Shown: positions 32,078 to 41,605, counted from the first letter of the stretch. The stretch is DNA of 64,000 bases from Montanilutibacter psychrotolerans (GCF_003719825.1 NZ_RIBS01000007.1:62001-126000), one strand, 5' to 3'. The notes: generated by a model from the sequence alone, not told the origin. Numbers and translations are program-made.

Positions 32078-33820
32078 ATGACCCTTACCGCGACCTCCCC
32101 CCATCCCACGTCCCCACTGCGTCCGCTGTTGCTGGCGCTGCTGCCGACGCTGCTGCTGGGCGCCTGCGCCAGCACCCCGCCGTCCAACGCATCGCCCCGA
32201 GGTACGGCGGTGACGGTGGAGGTTCCGCAGATTCGTCATCCCGATGGCGAGACGCCGGCCTGGTGGTTCCGCGACGGCGCCGCCCAGGCCGCGCAGCGTG
32301 GCGCGATGGGTGGCCGTGCCAAGAACGTGATCCTGTTCGTCGGTGACGGCATGAGCCTGACCACGGTCGCCGCCGCGCGCATCCTCGACGGCCAACGCCG
32401 CGGCTCGCCCGGCGAGGAGAATCGGCTGAGCTGGGAACGCTTTCCGTCCACCGCGCTCAGCAAGACCTACAACACCGACTCGCAGACGCCCGATTCGGCC
32501 GGCACGATGTCGGCGATGGCGACCGGCGTGAAGACCCGCCTGGGCGTGTTCGGCATCGGTCAGCAGGCCGAACGCGGTGACTGCGCCGGCGCGCTTGCCG
32601 CACCGGTGATGACGCTGTGGGAATTGGCGGCGTCCAGCGGCCTGGCCACCGGCGTGGTAACCACCACCCGCGTCACCCACGCCACGCCGGGCGCGACCTT
32701 CGCGCACACCGCCGACCGCAACTGGGAAAACGACGCCGACCTGCCCGAAAGCGCGAAGGCCGCCGGTTGCGTCGACATCGCCAGGCAGATCATCGAATCG
32801 CCGCACGGCACCGGCCCGGACGTGCTGATGGGCGGCGGTCGCAACAACTTCATGACGGTCGAGCAGCGCGACCCGGAGTACGACGACAAGGTCGGCCAGC
32901 GCCTCGACGGCCGCGACCTCATCGCCGCGTGGAAGCAGCGCCATCCCGACGGCAGCTATGCGTGGAACGCCGAGCAGTTCGCCCACGCCGCGCCCGGCCG
33001 CCCGTTGCTGGCGCTGTTCGAGCCCGACCACATGCAGTTCGAGCACGACCGCAAGGACGATCGTGGCGGCGAGCCCTCGCTGGCGGAGATGACGCGCGCG
33101 GCGATCACGCGACTGCGATCGCTGCCGGCGGGCGGAAACGGCTACGTGCTGCTGGTCGAAGGCGGTCGTATCGACCACGCCCATCACTTTGGCAACGCCT
33201 ACCGCGCGCTGACCGACACCGTGGCGCTCAGCGAGGCGGTGCAGGCCGCGCTCGACACCACCTCGGCCGACGACACGCTGGTGCTGGTCACTGCCGACCA
33301 CTCGCACACGCTGAGTTTCGTCGGCTATCCGACCCGCGGCAATCCGATCCTGGGCAAGGTCAAGGGCGGCAGTGGCGAGGAAGGTGATGCCAGCCAGTAC
33401 GCGCGCGACGCCACCGGCCTGCCGTACACCACGCTCAGCTACAGCAACGGTCCCGGGTACGTCGGCGCCAGCGCGCAGCAGGCCGAGGGACCGAAGCGGT
33501 TCGAACACAACGCCAGCGGCGTCCAGCCGGCCGAGCACGGCCGTCCGGACCTCAACCACGTCGATACCGCGGCCCCGAACTACCTGCAGGAAGCGCTGGT
33601 TCCGACCAGCAGCGAAACCCACGGCGGTGATGACGTCGGCATCTGGGCGCGCGGCCCCGGCAGCGACGCGGTACGCGGCAGCGTCGAACAGAACACGATC
33701 TTCCACTTCCTGCTGCAGGCCACGCCGACGCTGCGCCAGGCGCTGTGCGCGAAAAGCGGATGCGATCGCAACGGCGTGCCCGTGGAACTGCCGGACCCGA
33801 AAGCCTTCCGCACGCCCTGA
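32078..33820 (+). CDS. Alkaline phosphatase (PhoA-type), lipoprotein
   Basis: A 580-residue phosphatase of the E. coli PhoA superfamily. The lipobox LLGAC places Cys30 at the lipid anchor. Metal ligand Asp90 is in FVGDGMS; the nucleophile is Ser140 in QTPDSAGTMSAMATG; later ligands appear in EGGRIDHAHHFGN, VTADHSHT and the ETHGGDDVGI block. It would release phosphate from phosphomonoesters in the periplasm. The frame begins with TTG at 32075 followed by the ATG chosen here. No Pho box is evident in the 140-base upstream gap. Confidence 0.93.
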   Translation: MTLTATSPHPTSPLRPLLLALLPTLLLGACASTPPSNASPRGTAVTVEVPQIRHPDGETPAWWFRDGAAQAAQRGAMGGRAKNVILFVGDGMSLTTVAAARILDGQRRGSPGEENRLSWERFPSTALSKTYNTDSQTPDSAGTMSAMATGVKTRLGVFGIGQQAERGDCAGALAAPVMTLWELAASSGLATGVVTTTRVTHATPGATFAHTADRNWENDADLPESAKAAGCVDIARQIIESPHGTGPDVLMGGGRNNFMTVEQRDPEYDDKVGQRLDGRDLIAAWKQRHPDGSYAWNAEQFAHAAPGRPLLALFEPDHMQFEHDRKDDRGGEPSLAEMTRAAITRLRSLPAGGNGYVLLVEGGRIDHAHHFGNAYRALTDTVALSEAVQAALDTTSADDTLVLVTADHSHTLSFVGYPTRGNPILGKVKGGSGEEGDASQYARDATGLPYTTLSYSNGPGYVGASAQQAEGPKRFEHNASGVQPAEHGRPDLNHVDTAAPNYLQEALVPTSSETHGGDDVGIWARGPGSDAVRGSVEQNTIFHFLLQATPTLRQALCAKSGCDRNGVPVELPDPKAFRTP

Positions 33821-33990
33821 AACAGCCGCAAGCCGCGGGCGTGCCGGACGAACCCGGCCGCCAACGGCAACGGCGTGCACGAGAAGCCGCCTGCCCGACG
33901 CGTCAGCCTCGGGCAGGCCATCGATCGTGGATGCGCCGCACCGCAGATCTCACTTCGCGAACCGGCTGCCCAGTCCGCTCGCCGCGCCGA

Positions 33991-34413
33991 TCAGAACGGC
34001 TTGGCCAGCACCAGGTAGACAATCGCGAACAACACCAGTACCGGCAGTTCGTTGAACCAGCGCAGCGCCTTCGCCGACGGCAGCGCGCGGCCGCGGTCGA
34101 CGCCCTTGAGCCAGCGCCCGGCGACGATGAAGTACGCCAGCAGCACCGCGACCAGCGTGAGCTTGGCGTGCAGCCAGCCGCCGGCCATGCCGAAGTGCAG
34201 CCACAGCACGGCGCCGAACAGCGCGGCGAACCCGAACATGATGTGGCCGAAGCGGTACAGCCGGCGCCCCATCAGCATCAGGCGCGCGCGTACCGCCGGC
34301 TCCTCGCCGGCCTCGACCAGGTTGACCAGCAGCCGCGGCAGGTAGAACACGGTCGCCATCCACGCGATCACGAACACCACGTGCGCGGTCTTGGTCAACA
34401 AATAGGCATTCAC
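33991..34413 (-). CDS. hemJ: Protoporphyrinogen oxidase HemJ family membrane protein
   Basis: A 140-residue protein with four membrane helices. The N-terminal block VNAYLLTKTAHVVFVIAWMA followed by TVFYLPRLLVN is the HemJ signature (K-x-x-H-x3-v-x3-W-M-A-x3-YLPRL), and RRLYRFGHIMFG and LHAKL with conserved His/Lys are also present. HemJ converts protoporphyrinogen IX to protoporphyrin IX in haem synthesis. The start is a GTG with CGGAG 8 bases upstream. The product is shorter than some HemJ proteins, and CopD-family annotation is an alternative name. Confidence 0.82.
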   Translation of the reverse strand: MNAYLLTKTAHVVFVIAWMATVFYLPRLLVNLVEAGEEPAVRARLMLMGRRLYRFGHIMFGFAALFGAVLWLHFGMAGGWLHAKLTLVAVLLAYFIVAGRWLKGVDRGRALPSAKALRWFNELPVLVLFAIVYLVLAKPF

Positions 34414-34541
34414 GCGGCGGGCTCCGGGCTGGCAGGGCGCGATAGGATGCCACGCCCCCAGCGGGCCGGCGGCAGCCGCCACGCCCGCGACCCGCGCGCC
34501 GCTTCCCCGGCACGCCGCCACCCGACCCTGCGGACCCACCA

Positions 34542-35147
34542 ATGAGCAAGCAGTACGATCACGACTACTTCCAGCGCTGGTACCGCGACGCACCGCGCAA
34601 GGACGCCGCGATCGGCGGCGCCGCGCGTCTCGCGCGCAAGGTCGAGCTGGCCGTGGCCACCGCCGAGTACCACCTCGAGCGCCCCATCCGCAGCGTGCTC
34701 GATATCGGCTGCGGCGAAGGCGCATGGCGCGCGCCGCTGCTGAAGCTGCGCCCGAAGCTCCAGTACCTCGGCTTCGACAGCAGTCAGTACGCGATCGCGC
34801 GCTTCGGGGTGCGCCGCAACCTGCATTTCGCACGCTTCGGCGATTTCGAGCACCTGCGCCCCTGCGCGCCGGTCGATCTGCTGGTGTGCAGCGACGTGCT
34901 GCACTACCTCGACACGCGCGAACTCGACCGCGGCCTGCCGGCGCTGGCCGAGCTGTGCGGCGGCGTTGCCTTCCTGGAGACCTTCGCGCGCGAAGACGGC
35001 ATCGACGGCGACACCGAGGGATTCAAACGCCGGCCGGCGAGCTTCTATCGTCAGCGCTTCCAGGCGCAGGGATTCGCCGCCCTGGGCTCGCAGCTGTGGC
35101 TGGCACCGCAGCTGCGCGACGGCGTGGCCGCACTCGAACTGGGCTGA
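34542..35147 (+). CDS. Class I SAM-dependent methyltransferase
   Basis: A 201-residue protein with the Rossmann motif VLDIGCGEGAWRAPLL (about 51-66), the post-II acidic residue in YLGFDSSQYAI and motif IV VDLLVCSDVLHYLD, followed by the helix of the small molecule methyltransferases. The N-terminus YDHDYFQRWYRD is typical of a group of standalone methyltransferases. The acceptor cannot be told from sequence. It is divergent from hemJ with 128 bases between starts. Confidence 0.85.
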   Translation: MSKQYDHDYFQRWYRDAPRKDAAIGGAARLARKVELAVATAEYHLERPIRSVLDIGCGEGAWRAPLLKLRPKLQYLGFDSSQYAIARFGVRRNLHFARFGDFEHLRPCAPVDLLVCSDVLHYLDTRELDRGLPALAELCGGVAFLETFAREDGIDGDTEGFKRRPASFYRQRFQAQGFAALGSQLWLAPQLRDGVAALELG

Positions 35148-35342
35148 CCCGCCGGCCGGACCGGCCTCGCAGCGCCCACAGGCAGTAGCCCGCCGTCCGC
35201 GCCCCGTCGCTGCGAACGGCTCCGACAGGCGGTTCGCCCGGCGTGACGCGAATTCACGTTTCCGCCTTGTTGATCGTTTACGCTGCAACGCAGCATGTTC
35301 CACGAAGGTGTTCCACGGCTGCCGTTTACAGGGGACGGACCG

Positions 35343-36611
35343 ATGTTGCTCTATCAACTGCACGAACTCGGGCGCGCATGGATGGCCCCGATGACCTACT
35401 GGGCCGATGCCGGCGCCAAGATGTTCAGCGCACCCGGCAGCTGGTTGTCCACCACGCCCGGCGCCACCCGCATGGCGGCCGGTTACGAGCTGCTGTACCG
35501 GATCGGCAAGGATTACGAGAAGCCCGAGTTCGGCATCCATTCGCTGGAGATCGGCGGCGACACGTACCCGGTGATCGAGCGCGAGATGCTGCGCAAGCCG
35601 TTCTGCAGGTTGTTGCGTTTCAAGCGGTACGCCGACGACGCCGACAACATCGTCGACCTCAAGGACGATCCGCCCGTGCTGGTGGTGGCGCCGCTGTCGG
35701 GCCATCACGCCACGCTGCTGCGCGACACGGTCAAGACGCTGCTGCGCGACCACAAGGTCTACATCACCGACTGGGTCGACGCGCGCATGGTGCCGGCCGA
35801 GCAGGGCGCGTTCACCCTCGACGACTACGTCGCCTACGTCCAGGAGTTCATCCGCCTGATTGGCGCCGATACCCTGCACGTGATCAGCGTCTGCCAGCCG
35901 ACCGTTCCGGTGCTGGCGGCGATCTCGCTGATGGCGTCGCGTGGCGAGGCGACGCCGCGCTCGATGGTGATGATGGGCGGGCCGATCGACACCCGCGAGA
36001 ATCCCACCGGCGTCAACGATCTGGCCACGCAGAAGCCGTTCGAATGGTTCGAGCAGAACCTCATCCACCTCGTGCCGGTGAACTACCCGGGGCGCGGCCG
36101 CCGCGTCTATCCAGGCTTCCTGCAGCACGGCGGCTTCGTGGCCATGAACCCCGAACGCCACATGCAATCGCACTGGGACTTCTATCAGGACCTGGTCAAG
36201 GGCGACCTCGAGGACGCCGACTCGCACCGACGCTTCTACGACGAGTACAACGCGGTGCTCGACATGCCGGCGGAGTACTACCTCGACACGATCCGCGTGG
36301 TGTTCCAGCAGCAACTGCTGCCGCGCGGCCTGTGGGAAGTCGCCGGCGAGCGCGTCGATCCGGCTGCGATCACCGGCACGGCGCTGCTGACGGTGGAGGG
36401 CGAACTCGACGACATCTCCGGCCAGGGCCAGACGCGCGCCGCGCACAAGTTGTGCTCCGGGGTTGCCCAGGCGCAGCGCGAACATCTCACCGTCGAGGGG
36501 GCCGGCCACTACGGCATCTTCAGCGGTCGCCGCTGGCGCACCCAGGTCTACCCGCAGGTGCGCGACTTCATCGCGCGCCACGCGGCCCCGCGGACGGAAG
36601 AACCGGCCTGA
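35343..36611 (+). CDS. phaZ: Intracellular polyhydroxyalkanoate (PHB) depolymerase
   Basis: A 422-residue alpha/beta hydrolase that mobilises stored polyhydroxybutyrate. The N-terminus MLLYQLHELGRAWMAP matches the MLYQL-start of intracellular PhaZ. The nucleophile is Cys184 in VISVCQPTVP (the PhaZ lipase-like box with Cys instead of Ser); the acid is in EGELDDISG and the base in VEGAGHYGIFSG near the C-terminus. Start at 35343 is supported by AGGGGACGG just upstream and by homology; an in-frame ATG at 35295 adds 16 residues. No phaC or phasin gene is nearby. Confidence 0.93.
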   Translation: MLLYQLHELGRAWMAPMTYWADAGAKMFSAPGSWLSTTPGATRMAAGYELLYRIGKDYEKPEFGIHSLEIGGDTYPVIEREMLRKPFCRLLRFKRYADDADNIVDLKDDPPVLVVAPLSGHHATLLRDTVKTLLRDHKVYITDWVDARMVPAEQGAFTLDDYVAYVQEFIRLIGADTLHVISVCQPTVPVLAAISLMASRGEATPRSMVMMGGPIDTRENPTGVNDLATQKPFEWFEQNLIHLVPVNYPGRGRRVYPGFLQHGGFVAMNPERHMQSHWDFYQDLVKGDLEDADSHRRFYDEYNAVLDMPAEYYLDTIRVVFQQQLLPRGLWEVAGERVDPAAITGTALLTVEGELDDISGQGQTRAAHKLCSGVAQAQREHLTVEGAGHYGIFSGRRWRTQVYPQVRDFIARHAAPRTEEPA

Positions 36612-36639
36612 GTCCGGCGCGGCCTTGATTCGGCTTATC

Positions 36640-36715
36640 GACGCCCGAATATCGGGTGTCGATGTCCCGTCATCGGCATCCGGCAATCACGCCGGGAACC
36701 CACGTCGATGACGGG
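36640..36715. repeat. Pair of inverted repeats downstream of phaZ
   Basis: GACGCCCGA-ATA-TCGGGTGTC at 36640-36660 is a 9-bp hairpin with one G-T pair. It is followed by a longer-range inverted repeat CCCGTCATCG (36666-36675) / CGATGACGGG (36706-36715). There is no T tract. The element may be a palindromic intergenic repeat, a Rho-dependent pause or part of the upstream control region of the next gene. Confidence 0.45.
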
Positions 36716-36768
36716 TGTCCAACGACCGGAATCCGGCGATGGGCCAACCAACAAACCGAGGAGGCAAT

Positions 36769-37137
36769 GTGGACTGTCCCGTCTGCAGCGGCGTGAAACT
36801 TCTGATGTCAGACCGTCAGGGCATCGAGATCGACTACTGCCCGCAATGCCGCGGCGTGTGGCTGGATCGCGGTGAGCTGGACAAGCTGATCGAACGTTCG
36901 GCTTCCGAGCAGCCGCAGCACCAACCGCCACCGCCACCGCCGCCGGCCGCGCAGCCGCCGCGTTACGACGCCCCGCGGCCCGAACCGCCGCGCTACGAGG
37001 CGCACCACCACGACAAGCACCGCCACGAGCCGCCGCGCCATGACGGCCGTTACGACAGCCGTTACGACACCCGTGGCCAGGACTACTACAAGCACAAGAA
37101 AAAGAAGAGCCTGCTCGGCGAGCTGTTCGACTTCTGA
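36769..37137 (+). CDS. Zinc-ribbon (zf-TFIIB-like) protein with Pro/His/Tyr/Arg-rich tail
   Basis: A 122-residue protein. Residues 1-45 are a zf-TFIIB-type ribbon: Cys3/Cys6 (CPVC) and Cys24/Cys27 (CPQC) with MSDRQGIEIDYCPQCRGVWLDRGELDKL, a pattern shared with many small bacterial proteins of unknown role. The tail runs through Gln/Pro-rich, then His/Arg/Tyr-rich repeats and ends KKKKSLLGELFDF. The GTG at 36769 is chosen because AGGAGG ends 4 bases upstream and the homologues start there; an upstream in-frame GTG at 36715 would add 18 codons. Nucleic-acid or protein binding is plausible. Confidence 0.83.
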   Translation: MDCPVCSGVKLLMSDRQGIEIDYCPQCRGVWLDRGELDKLIERSASEQPQHQPPPPPPPAAQPPRYDAPRPEPPRYEAHHHDKHRHEPPRHDGRYDSRYDTRGQDYYKHKKKKSLLGELFDF

Positions 37138-37148
37138 CACCGCAACAC

Positions 37149-37190
37149 GACAAGGCCCGGCGAATCGCTTCGCCGGGCCTTGTCATTTCT
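37149..37190. terminator. Bidirectional intrinsic terminator
   Basis: A perfect 16-bp stem (GACAAGGCCCGGCGAA / TTCGCCGGGCCTTGTC) with loop TCGC lies between the convergent zinc-ribbon and HAAS-sensor genes. The plus strand continues ATTTCT. It should stop transcription from at least the plus strand. Confidence 0.9.
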
Positions 37191-37230
37191 CGTGGCACCT
37201 GGCCGGATTGCACCGGCCAGGTGCGGTCCG

Positions 37231-38151
37231 TCAACGCGGCTGCGCCGACTTCACCAGCAGGTGCTTGGCGAACTGGCCGTGCAGCTTGCCGACCCAGCGG
37301 GCCACGTGCAGGCTGGCAAACAGCATCAGCGTGCCGGCGGCCAGCGACAGCGGCCACATCCACGGCGATTGCGCGTTCATCGCCACGTCGCCGAACTGGA
37401 TCACGCCGCCCGCGCCCAGCACCAGCAGCACCGGTGCGGCAATCAACGACAACGACACGCCCAACGCGGTCACCACGAACGTGAAGTACACGATGCCCAG
37501 CGGCAGCATCAGCAGGAAGTACAGCTGCGTGCTCCAGGTGCGCGGATCGGTGAACAGCCCCTTGATCCGCTCGATCCACGGCAGGTCGCGTTCGCTGTAT
37601 TGCGGTCGCCGCGGCATGCGCTCACCCAGCATGGCCTCGACCAGGCGACCCTCGACCAGCGACAGCAGGCGCACCGAGCCGAAGTACAGGATCAGCACCG
37701 GAATACCGATGATGAGCACCAGCAGCCCGGCCGACAGGCTCAGCCCGGTGACCACCCAGGTGAAGTAGAAGATGCCGGTGGCCATCGACAGCAGCATGTA
37801 GAACAGCGAGGCGTAGGTGCGCGGATCGGCGGCCACACCAAAGAACTGGCCGATCGGCGAACGCCTCGGCTTGGGCGGCGGCGCACGCAGCGCCGCCTGT
37901 ACGGTGACTTCGGTATCGCGGTAGATGTCGGCGACCTCGTCGGGCGCGCCGTAGCTGCCGGCGACCGCGGAGATCACCTCGGCCTCGGATTTGCCGGGGT
38001 TCTCGGCCATTTCCGAGCGCAAGTATTCCTCTGCGTCGTACAGGGCGTCCTGCACCAGCGCCGGATCGGCACCGGCCAGTGCGTTGCGCAGGCGATGGAG
38101 GTACTCGGCGATCGTGGTCGGTGTGCTCGGGAGGTGGCTGGCGGCGTTCAT
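37231..38151 (-). CDS. HAAS-domain membrane protein with two sensor-type transmembrane modules
   Basis: A 306-residue membrane protein. Residues about 13-80 (YLHRLRNALAGADPALVQDA... APDEVADIYRD) match the HAAS/DUF1700 cytoplasmic domain. Two similar membrane modules follow (about 102-190 and 205-295), each with paired helices and the arginine-bounded hairpin of the putative sensor domain. It overlaps the PadR regulator gene by 4 bp (ATGA), a common PadR-DUF1700 arrangement in which the membrane protein is the regulated partner and may sense envelope state. A terminator follows. Confidence 0.82.
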   Translation of the reverse strand: MNAASHLPSTPTTIAEYLHRLRNALAGADPALVQDALYDAEEYLRSEMAENPGKSEAEVISAVAGSYGAPDEVADIYRDTEVTVQAALRAPPPKPRRSPIGQFFGVAADPRTYASLFYMLLSMATGIFYFTWVVTGLSLSAGLLVLIIGIPVLILYFGSVRLLSLVEGRLVEAMLGERMPRRPQYSERDLPWIERIKGLFTDPRTWSTQLYFLLMLPLGIVYFTFVVTALGVSLSLIAAPVLLVLGAGGVIQFGDVAMNAQSPWMWPLSLAAGTLMLFASLHVARWVGKLHGQFAKHLLVKSAQPR

Positions 38152-38513
38152 GGGGTGTGCCCTTCAAGGACGGAATCGACGGAATCGCGGGTGGCGTGCC
38201 AGGCCTGGGTCCAGGACGTCAGCACTTCGCGGCCGGTGGCGGTGATGCGGTAGTAGCGGCGCGGTGGACCGGACACGGACGGTTCGACGTGGCTGTCGAG
38301 CAGGCCGGCCGAGCCGAGATTGCGCAGCACCGGGTACAGCGCGCTCTGCTTGCCGCTCAGCACGCCTTCTCCTTCGCGCTCCAGACGCTTGGCGATCTGG
38401 TAGCCGTACATCGGCTCCTCTGCCGCGCCCAGCACCGCGAGCAACGCCAGCGACACGGTGCCTGCGCTGAGCTCTTTCTGGAATTTCCTGAGATGGGGTT
38501 CGAGCGCGCTCAT
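38148..38513 (-). CDS. PadR family transcriptional regulator
   Basis: A 121-residue winged-helix repressor of the short (PadR-s2) type. It shows the DNA-binding half LLAVLGAAEEPMYGYQIAKR ... SALYPVLRNLGSAGLL and the wing SGPPRRYYRITATGRE, followed by a short C-terminal dimer helix. Start at MSALEPHLRK; eight extra codons upstream are possible. It is the first gene of an operon with the HAAS-sensor membrane protein and probably represses that operon. Confidence 0.88.
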   Translation of the reverse strand: MSALEPHLRKFQKELSAGTVSLALLAVLGAAEEPMYGYQIAKRLEREGEGVLSGKQSALYPVLRNLGSAGLLDSHVEPSVSGPPRRYYRITATGREVLTSWTQAWHATRDSVDSVLEGHTP

Positions 38514-38556
38514 CGCCTGCTCTCTCGTGTGCCGCATGCCGGGGTGGCTTGCGTGG

Positions 38557-38587
38557 AGTTGATACTAGTACTTAGTTCGCTATAGCT
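38557..38587 (-). promoter_or_regulatory. Candidate promoter/operator of the padR operon
   Basis: The only AT-rich stretch in the gap, GTTGATACTAGTACTTAGTTCG then CTATAG, lies about 50-70 bases upstream of padR. It contains the 8-bp palindrome TACTAGTA at 38563-38570 and an overlapping related half site, CTTAG. Autoregulated PadR operons usually carry such sites over the promoter. On the minus strand TAGTAT or TAAGTA could be a -10 box, but no good -35 box is seen. Confidence 0.35.
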
Positions 38588-38755
38588 CCCCTGCCAGTAG
38601 TAAGGGGAGGCCGTTGGTCATGGGTTGCCGCGTAGCGCCGTGGGCCACGGCGACGCCACAAGGACCGCTCGCCCGGCTTTGACAAACCCCGGCCAGGAGG
38701 GATTTGCTGTGGCGGTCGCGGCAACGGCCGCGCCGCGCCCTCACGGAGAGCTGCC

Positions 38756-39223
38756 ATGGACTTGCCCCGCCCCGGCCCCGCGCACAAACGCCTCATGCGT
38801 CTGGAAGGACGTTGGTCCGGCTTCGAGCAACTATCGCCCTCGCCGTTCGGCCCCGGCGGTGTCGCGTTCGGACGCAGCACGTGCCGCAGCGCGCTCGACG
38901 GCATGGCGCTGGTGCAGGACTACGAGGAAGAGAAGGACGGCAGGGTGGCGTTCCGCGGCCATGGGGTTTTCACCATCGAGCCCGGCAGCGACGACGTCCT
39001 GTGGTGGTGGTTCGACAGCATGGGGTTGCCGCCCGAGCGCGCGCGTGGCCACTGGGATGGCGACGAGCTGCTGTTCGAGAAGTCCAGCACCAAGGGCGAT
39101 GTGCGCTACCGCTACACATTCAACGATGACGGATACCGATTCGTGATCGAGAACCGCTTCGCCGGCGACGCGGCCTTCAGCGAGTTCATGCGTGGCGACT
39201 ACACTCGCCACGACCACACCTGA
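38756..39223 (+). CDS. DUF1579-like protein
   Basis: A 155-residue soluble protein of the DUF1579 type: the N-terminal PGPAHKRLMRLEGRWSGFEQ, a mid block WWWFDSMGLPPERARGHW and a beta-rich fold predicted as a small barrel. Family members are usually linked to stress or catabolic clusters but have no established activity. The ATG follows GGAGAG by 5 bases. The next gene (cyclophilin) starts 9 bases after its stop, so the two may be cotranscribed. Confidence 0.78.
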   Translation: MDLPRPGPAHKRLMRLEGRWSGFEQLSPSPFGPGGVAFGRSTCRSALDGMALVQDYEEEKDGRVAFRGHGVFTIEPGSDDVLWWWFDSMGLPPERARGHWDGDELLFEKSSTKGDVRYRYTFNDDGYRFVIENRFAGDAAFSEFMRGDYTRHDHT

Positions 39224-39232
39224 GGATTGACG

Positions 39233-40183
39233 ATGCGCCGCGACACGCCCAGCTCCGCTTTGCTTCCGACGTTGTTCGTTGCCGCGCTTGCCGGTGCCCT
39301 GCTGGCCATGCCCGCGGCCGCCACCGAACCCGCGCCACCTGCGAAGGCCCGCTCCATGCAGGAGATCATCGACGCAGCAAAGCCCTCCGACTGGCGCGCG
39401 CTGGATCCGGCCCGCACGCTCTACATGGAACTCGACAGCGGCCGGGTGGTGGTCGAGCTCGCGCCGCAGTTCGCTCCCGAGCACGTCGCCAACATCACCG
39501 CACTTGCCCACGAGGGCTTCTGGAACGGCATGAGCATCAACCGTTCGCAGGACAACTTCGTCGTGCAGTGGGGCGATCCGGAAGGCGAGAACGAAGCGAA
39601 CCGCAAGCCGTTGGGCAGTGCGAAGGGCAAGCTCCCCGCCGAATTCAGTCGTGCCAGCGAAGGCCTCGCGTTCCATGCCCTGCCCGACCGCGACGGCTGG
39701 GCACCGCAGGTCGGCTTCGTCGACGGCTTCCCGGCCGCGCGCGATCCCGAACAAGGCCAGGCCTGGCTGGCGCATTGCTACGGCATGGTTGGCGCGGGCC
39801 GCGACCTGGCCGCCGATTCGAGCACCGGCGCCGAGCTGTACGTTGTCATCGGCCAGTCGCCGCGCCAGCTCGACCGCAACATCACCACGGTCGGACGCGT
39901 GGTGGAGGGCATCGAGCGGCTGTCGGTACTGGCACGCGGCACCGGGCCGCTGGGCTTCTACGAGCAGCCTTCGCAGCGCACGCCGATCCGCGCGATCCGC
40001 CTCGCCAGCGACGTGCCGGCAGCCGAGCGCAGCCCGATCGAGGTACTGCGCAGCGACACGCCGCTGTTCGACGAACTGGTCGAGGCGCGCCGCAATCGTC
40101 GCGATGATTTCTACAAGCGCCCGGCCGGGCACATCGACCTGTGCAACGTTCCGCTGCCGTCGCGCCGCACGCCTGGGAAGTGA
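39233..40183 (+). CDS. Periplasmic cyclophilin-type peptidyl-prolyl isomerase
   Basis: A 316-residue exported protein. The signal peptide ends MPAAATEP (about 30). The cyclophilin domain (about 58-260) shows [48 protein letters not shown] and [23 protein letters not shown]. The classic RxxPxFxxQGG is altered ([14 protein letters not shown]), so catalysis may be weak. An unusual C-terminal tail of about 50 residues follows. The start is the ATG at 39233 with GAGG upstream; a TTG two codons earlier is unlikely. Confidence 0.88.
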   Translation: MRRDTPSSALLPTLFVAALAGALLAMPAAATEPAPPAKARSMQEIIDAAKPSDWRALDPARTLYMELDSGRVVVELAPQFAPEHVANITALAHEGFWNGMSINRSQDNFVVQWGDPEGENEANRKPLGSAKGKLPAEFSRASEGLAFHALPDRDGWAPQVGFVDGFPAARDPEQGQAWLAHCYGMVGAGRDLAADSSTGAELYVVIGQSPRQLDRNITTVGRVVEGIERLSVLARGTGPLGFYEQPSQRTPIRAIRLASDVPAAERSPIEVLRSDTPLFDELVEARRNRRDDFYKRPAGHIDLCNVPLPSRRTPGK

Positions 40184-40406
40184 TCCGTACCGCGCACGGG
40201 CCCGATCGCGCCGTCCAGCGGCGCGCTCGCGCTGGCGCGGGAACAATTCGTCTATTGTCGGGACATCGTCCAGCCGAGCACGCCGGCCATAGGGGGCATT
40301 GACCGTATTACTGCTGGATGGATCTGTCTGGTACTTCTGGTGGGATTGACGCGACCGGCCGCCGCCGATCACCAACGCATGTTTCATCCAGCTTAGGAGG
40401 AGCCGC

Positions 40407-40778
40407 ATGAATCCCTTCTTGGAAAGCAAGCGAAATAAGCCCAGCACCCTGCTATTGATCGTCGTGCTTGCAACGACCTTCGGTGCCTACAAGTTCCTGG
40501 GCGTCTACAGCACGCCACCCACCGAGGCGGTTCCCGTCGAGCGCATGGCGCGTCCCGGCGAAGAACAGCCCATCGCAGTCCCAGCAAAGGCCGGCAGCAG
40601 CGTGCTTGTTCGACGTGCCAGCGGCGAACCCTGGTTCAACTCCGCCGAGGGCAACTGCAAGCGACGCGTCGGCGTCCACGACAAGCCCTGTCGCCCCAAT
40701 GCCACCGATCGCGCGCCGGAAGGCCGCGTGATCATGTCCCTGACCTTCATGGAGTGGGCCTACCGCGAGTCGCTGTAA
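40407..40778 (+). CDS. Hypothetical membrane-anchored protein
   Basis: A 123-residue protein with one N-terminal membrane segment (about 14-33, [20 protein letters not shown]) and a periplasmic part that has a Cys-x11-Cys pair ([13 protein letters not shown]) likely to form a disulfide. No family is recognised. A strong ribosome site AGGAGGAGCCGC precedes the ATG. The 223-base upstream gap has a weak candidate -35 (TTGACC near 40300) but no convincing -10. Confidence 0.7.
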   Translation: MNPFLESKRNKPSTLLLIVVLATTFGAYKFLGVYSTPPTEAVPVERMARPGEEQPIAVPAKAGSSVLVRRASGEPWFNSAEGNCKRRVGVHDKPCRPNATDRAPEGRVIMSLTFMEWAYRESL

Positions 40779-40885
40779 CGCCGCGCCAAGCGCCTCGCGG
40801 CGCGACGTCCTCACGCCAGCGGTCAAGACGCAACGGCGTCATCGGGCAATCCTTCGATCCACAATCCGCAAGGGAGAATGCAGTG

Positions 40886-41605
40886 ATGGGCAAGCGATTG
40901 ATCGCCGAGTTCCTCGGCACGTTCTGGCTGGTACTGGGCGGTTGCGGCAGCGCGGTGCTTGCGGCGAACTTCGGTGGTGAAGGCAACCCGTTGGGCATCG
41001 GCCTGCTCGGCGTCTCGCTGGCGTTCGGCCTGACCGTGCTCACCGGCGCGTACGCGCTCGGCCACATCTCCGGCGCGCATTTCAATCCGGCGGTGAGCCT
41101 GGGCCTGTGGGCAGGCGGTCGCTTTCCGCTCAAGGACCTGGTGCCGTACGTGGTGGCGCAGGTGGTCGGCGCGATCTTCGCCGGCTGGGTGCTGTGGCAG
41201 GTGGCCAGTGGCAGCCCGGACTTCGTCGCGCCCGACCCCGCCGCCGCCGGCGCGTTCGCCAGCAACGGATTCGATGCGTTGTCGCCGGGCGGCTACACGG
41301 TGGCCGCGGCGTTCCTGTGCGAGGTGGTGCTGACGGCGATGTTCCTGGTCGTGATCCTCGGCGCCACGCACGCTCGCGCGCCGGCCGGCTTCGCGCCGAT
41401 CGCAATCGGGCTGGCGCTGACCCTGATCCACCTGATCAGCATCCCGGTCACCAACACCTCGGTGAACCCGGCACGCTCGACCGGCGTCGCGCTGTTCGCG
41501 GGCAGTGGCGCGATCGGCCAGCTGTGGCTGTTCTGGCTGGCGCCGCTGGTGGGCGGTGCGTTGGGTGGCGTGATCTATCGGTGGCTGGGTGAACCCGATC
41601 GCTGA
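40886..41605 (+). CDS. aqpZ: Aquaporin Z
   Basis: A 239-residue MIP-family water channel with six helices and two NPA half-helices: [11 protein letters not shown] after helix 2 and [10 protein letters not shown] after helix 5. The N-terminal [27 protein letters not shown] is characteristic of AqpZ, and the residues around the second NPA (R in NPARST) and the selectivity filter fit a water channel rather than a glycerol facilitator. AGGGAG lies 7-9 bases upstream of the ATG. An alternative GTG start lies one codon earlier. Confidence 0.95.
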   Translation: MGKRLIAEFLGTFWLVLGGCGSAVLAANFGGEGNPLGIGLLGVSLAFGLTVLTGAYALGHISGAHFNPAVSLGLWAGGRFPLKDLVPYVVAQVVGAIFAGWVLWQVASGSPDFVAPDPAAAGAFASNGFDALSPGGYTVAAAFLCEVVLTAMFLVVILGATHARAPAGFAPIAIGLALTLIHLISIPVTNTSVNPARSTGVALFAGSGAIGQLWLFWLAPLVGGALGGVIYRWLGEPDR

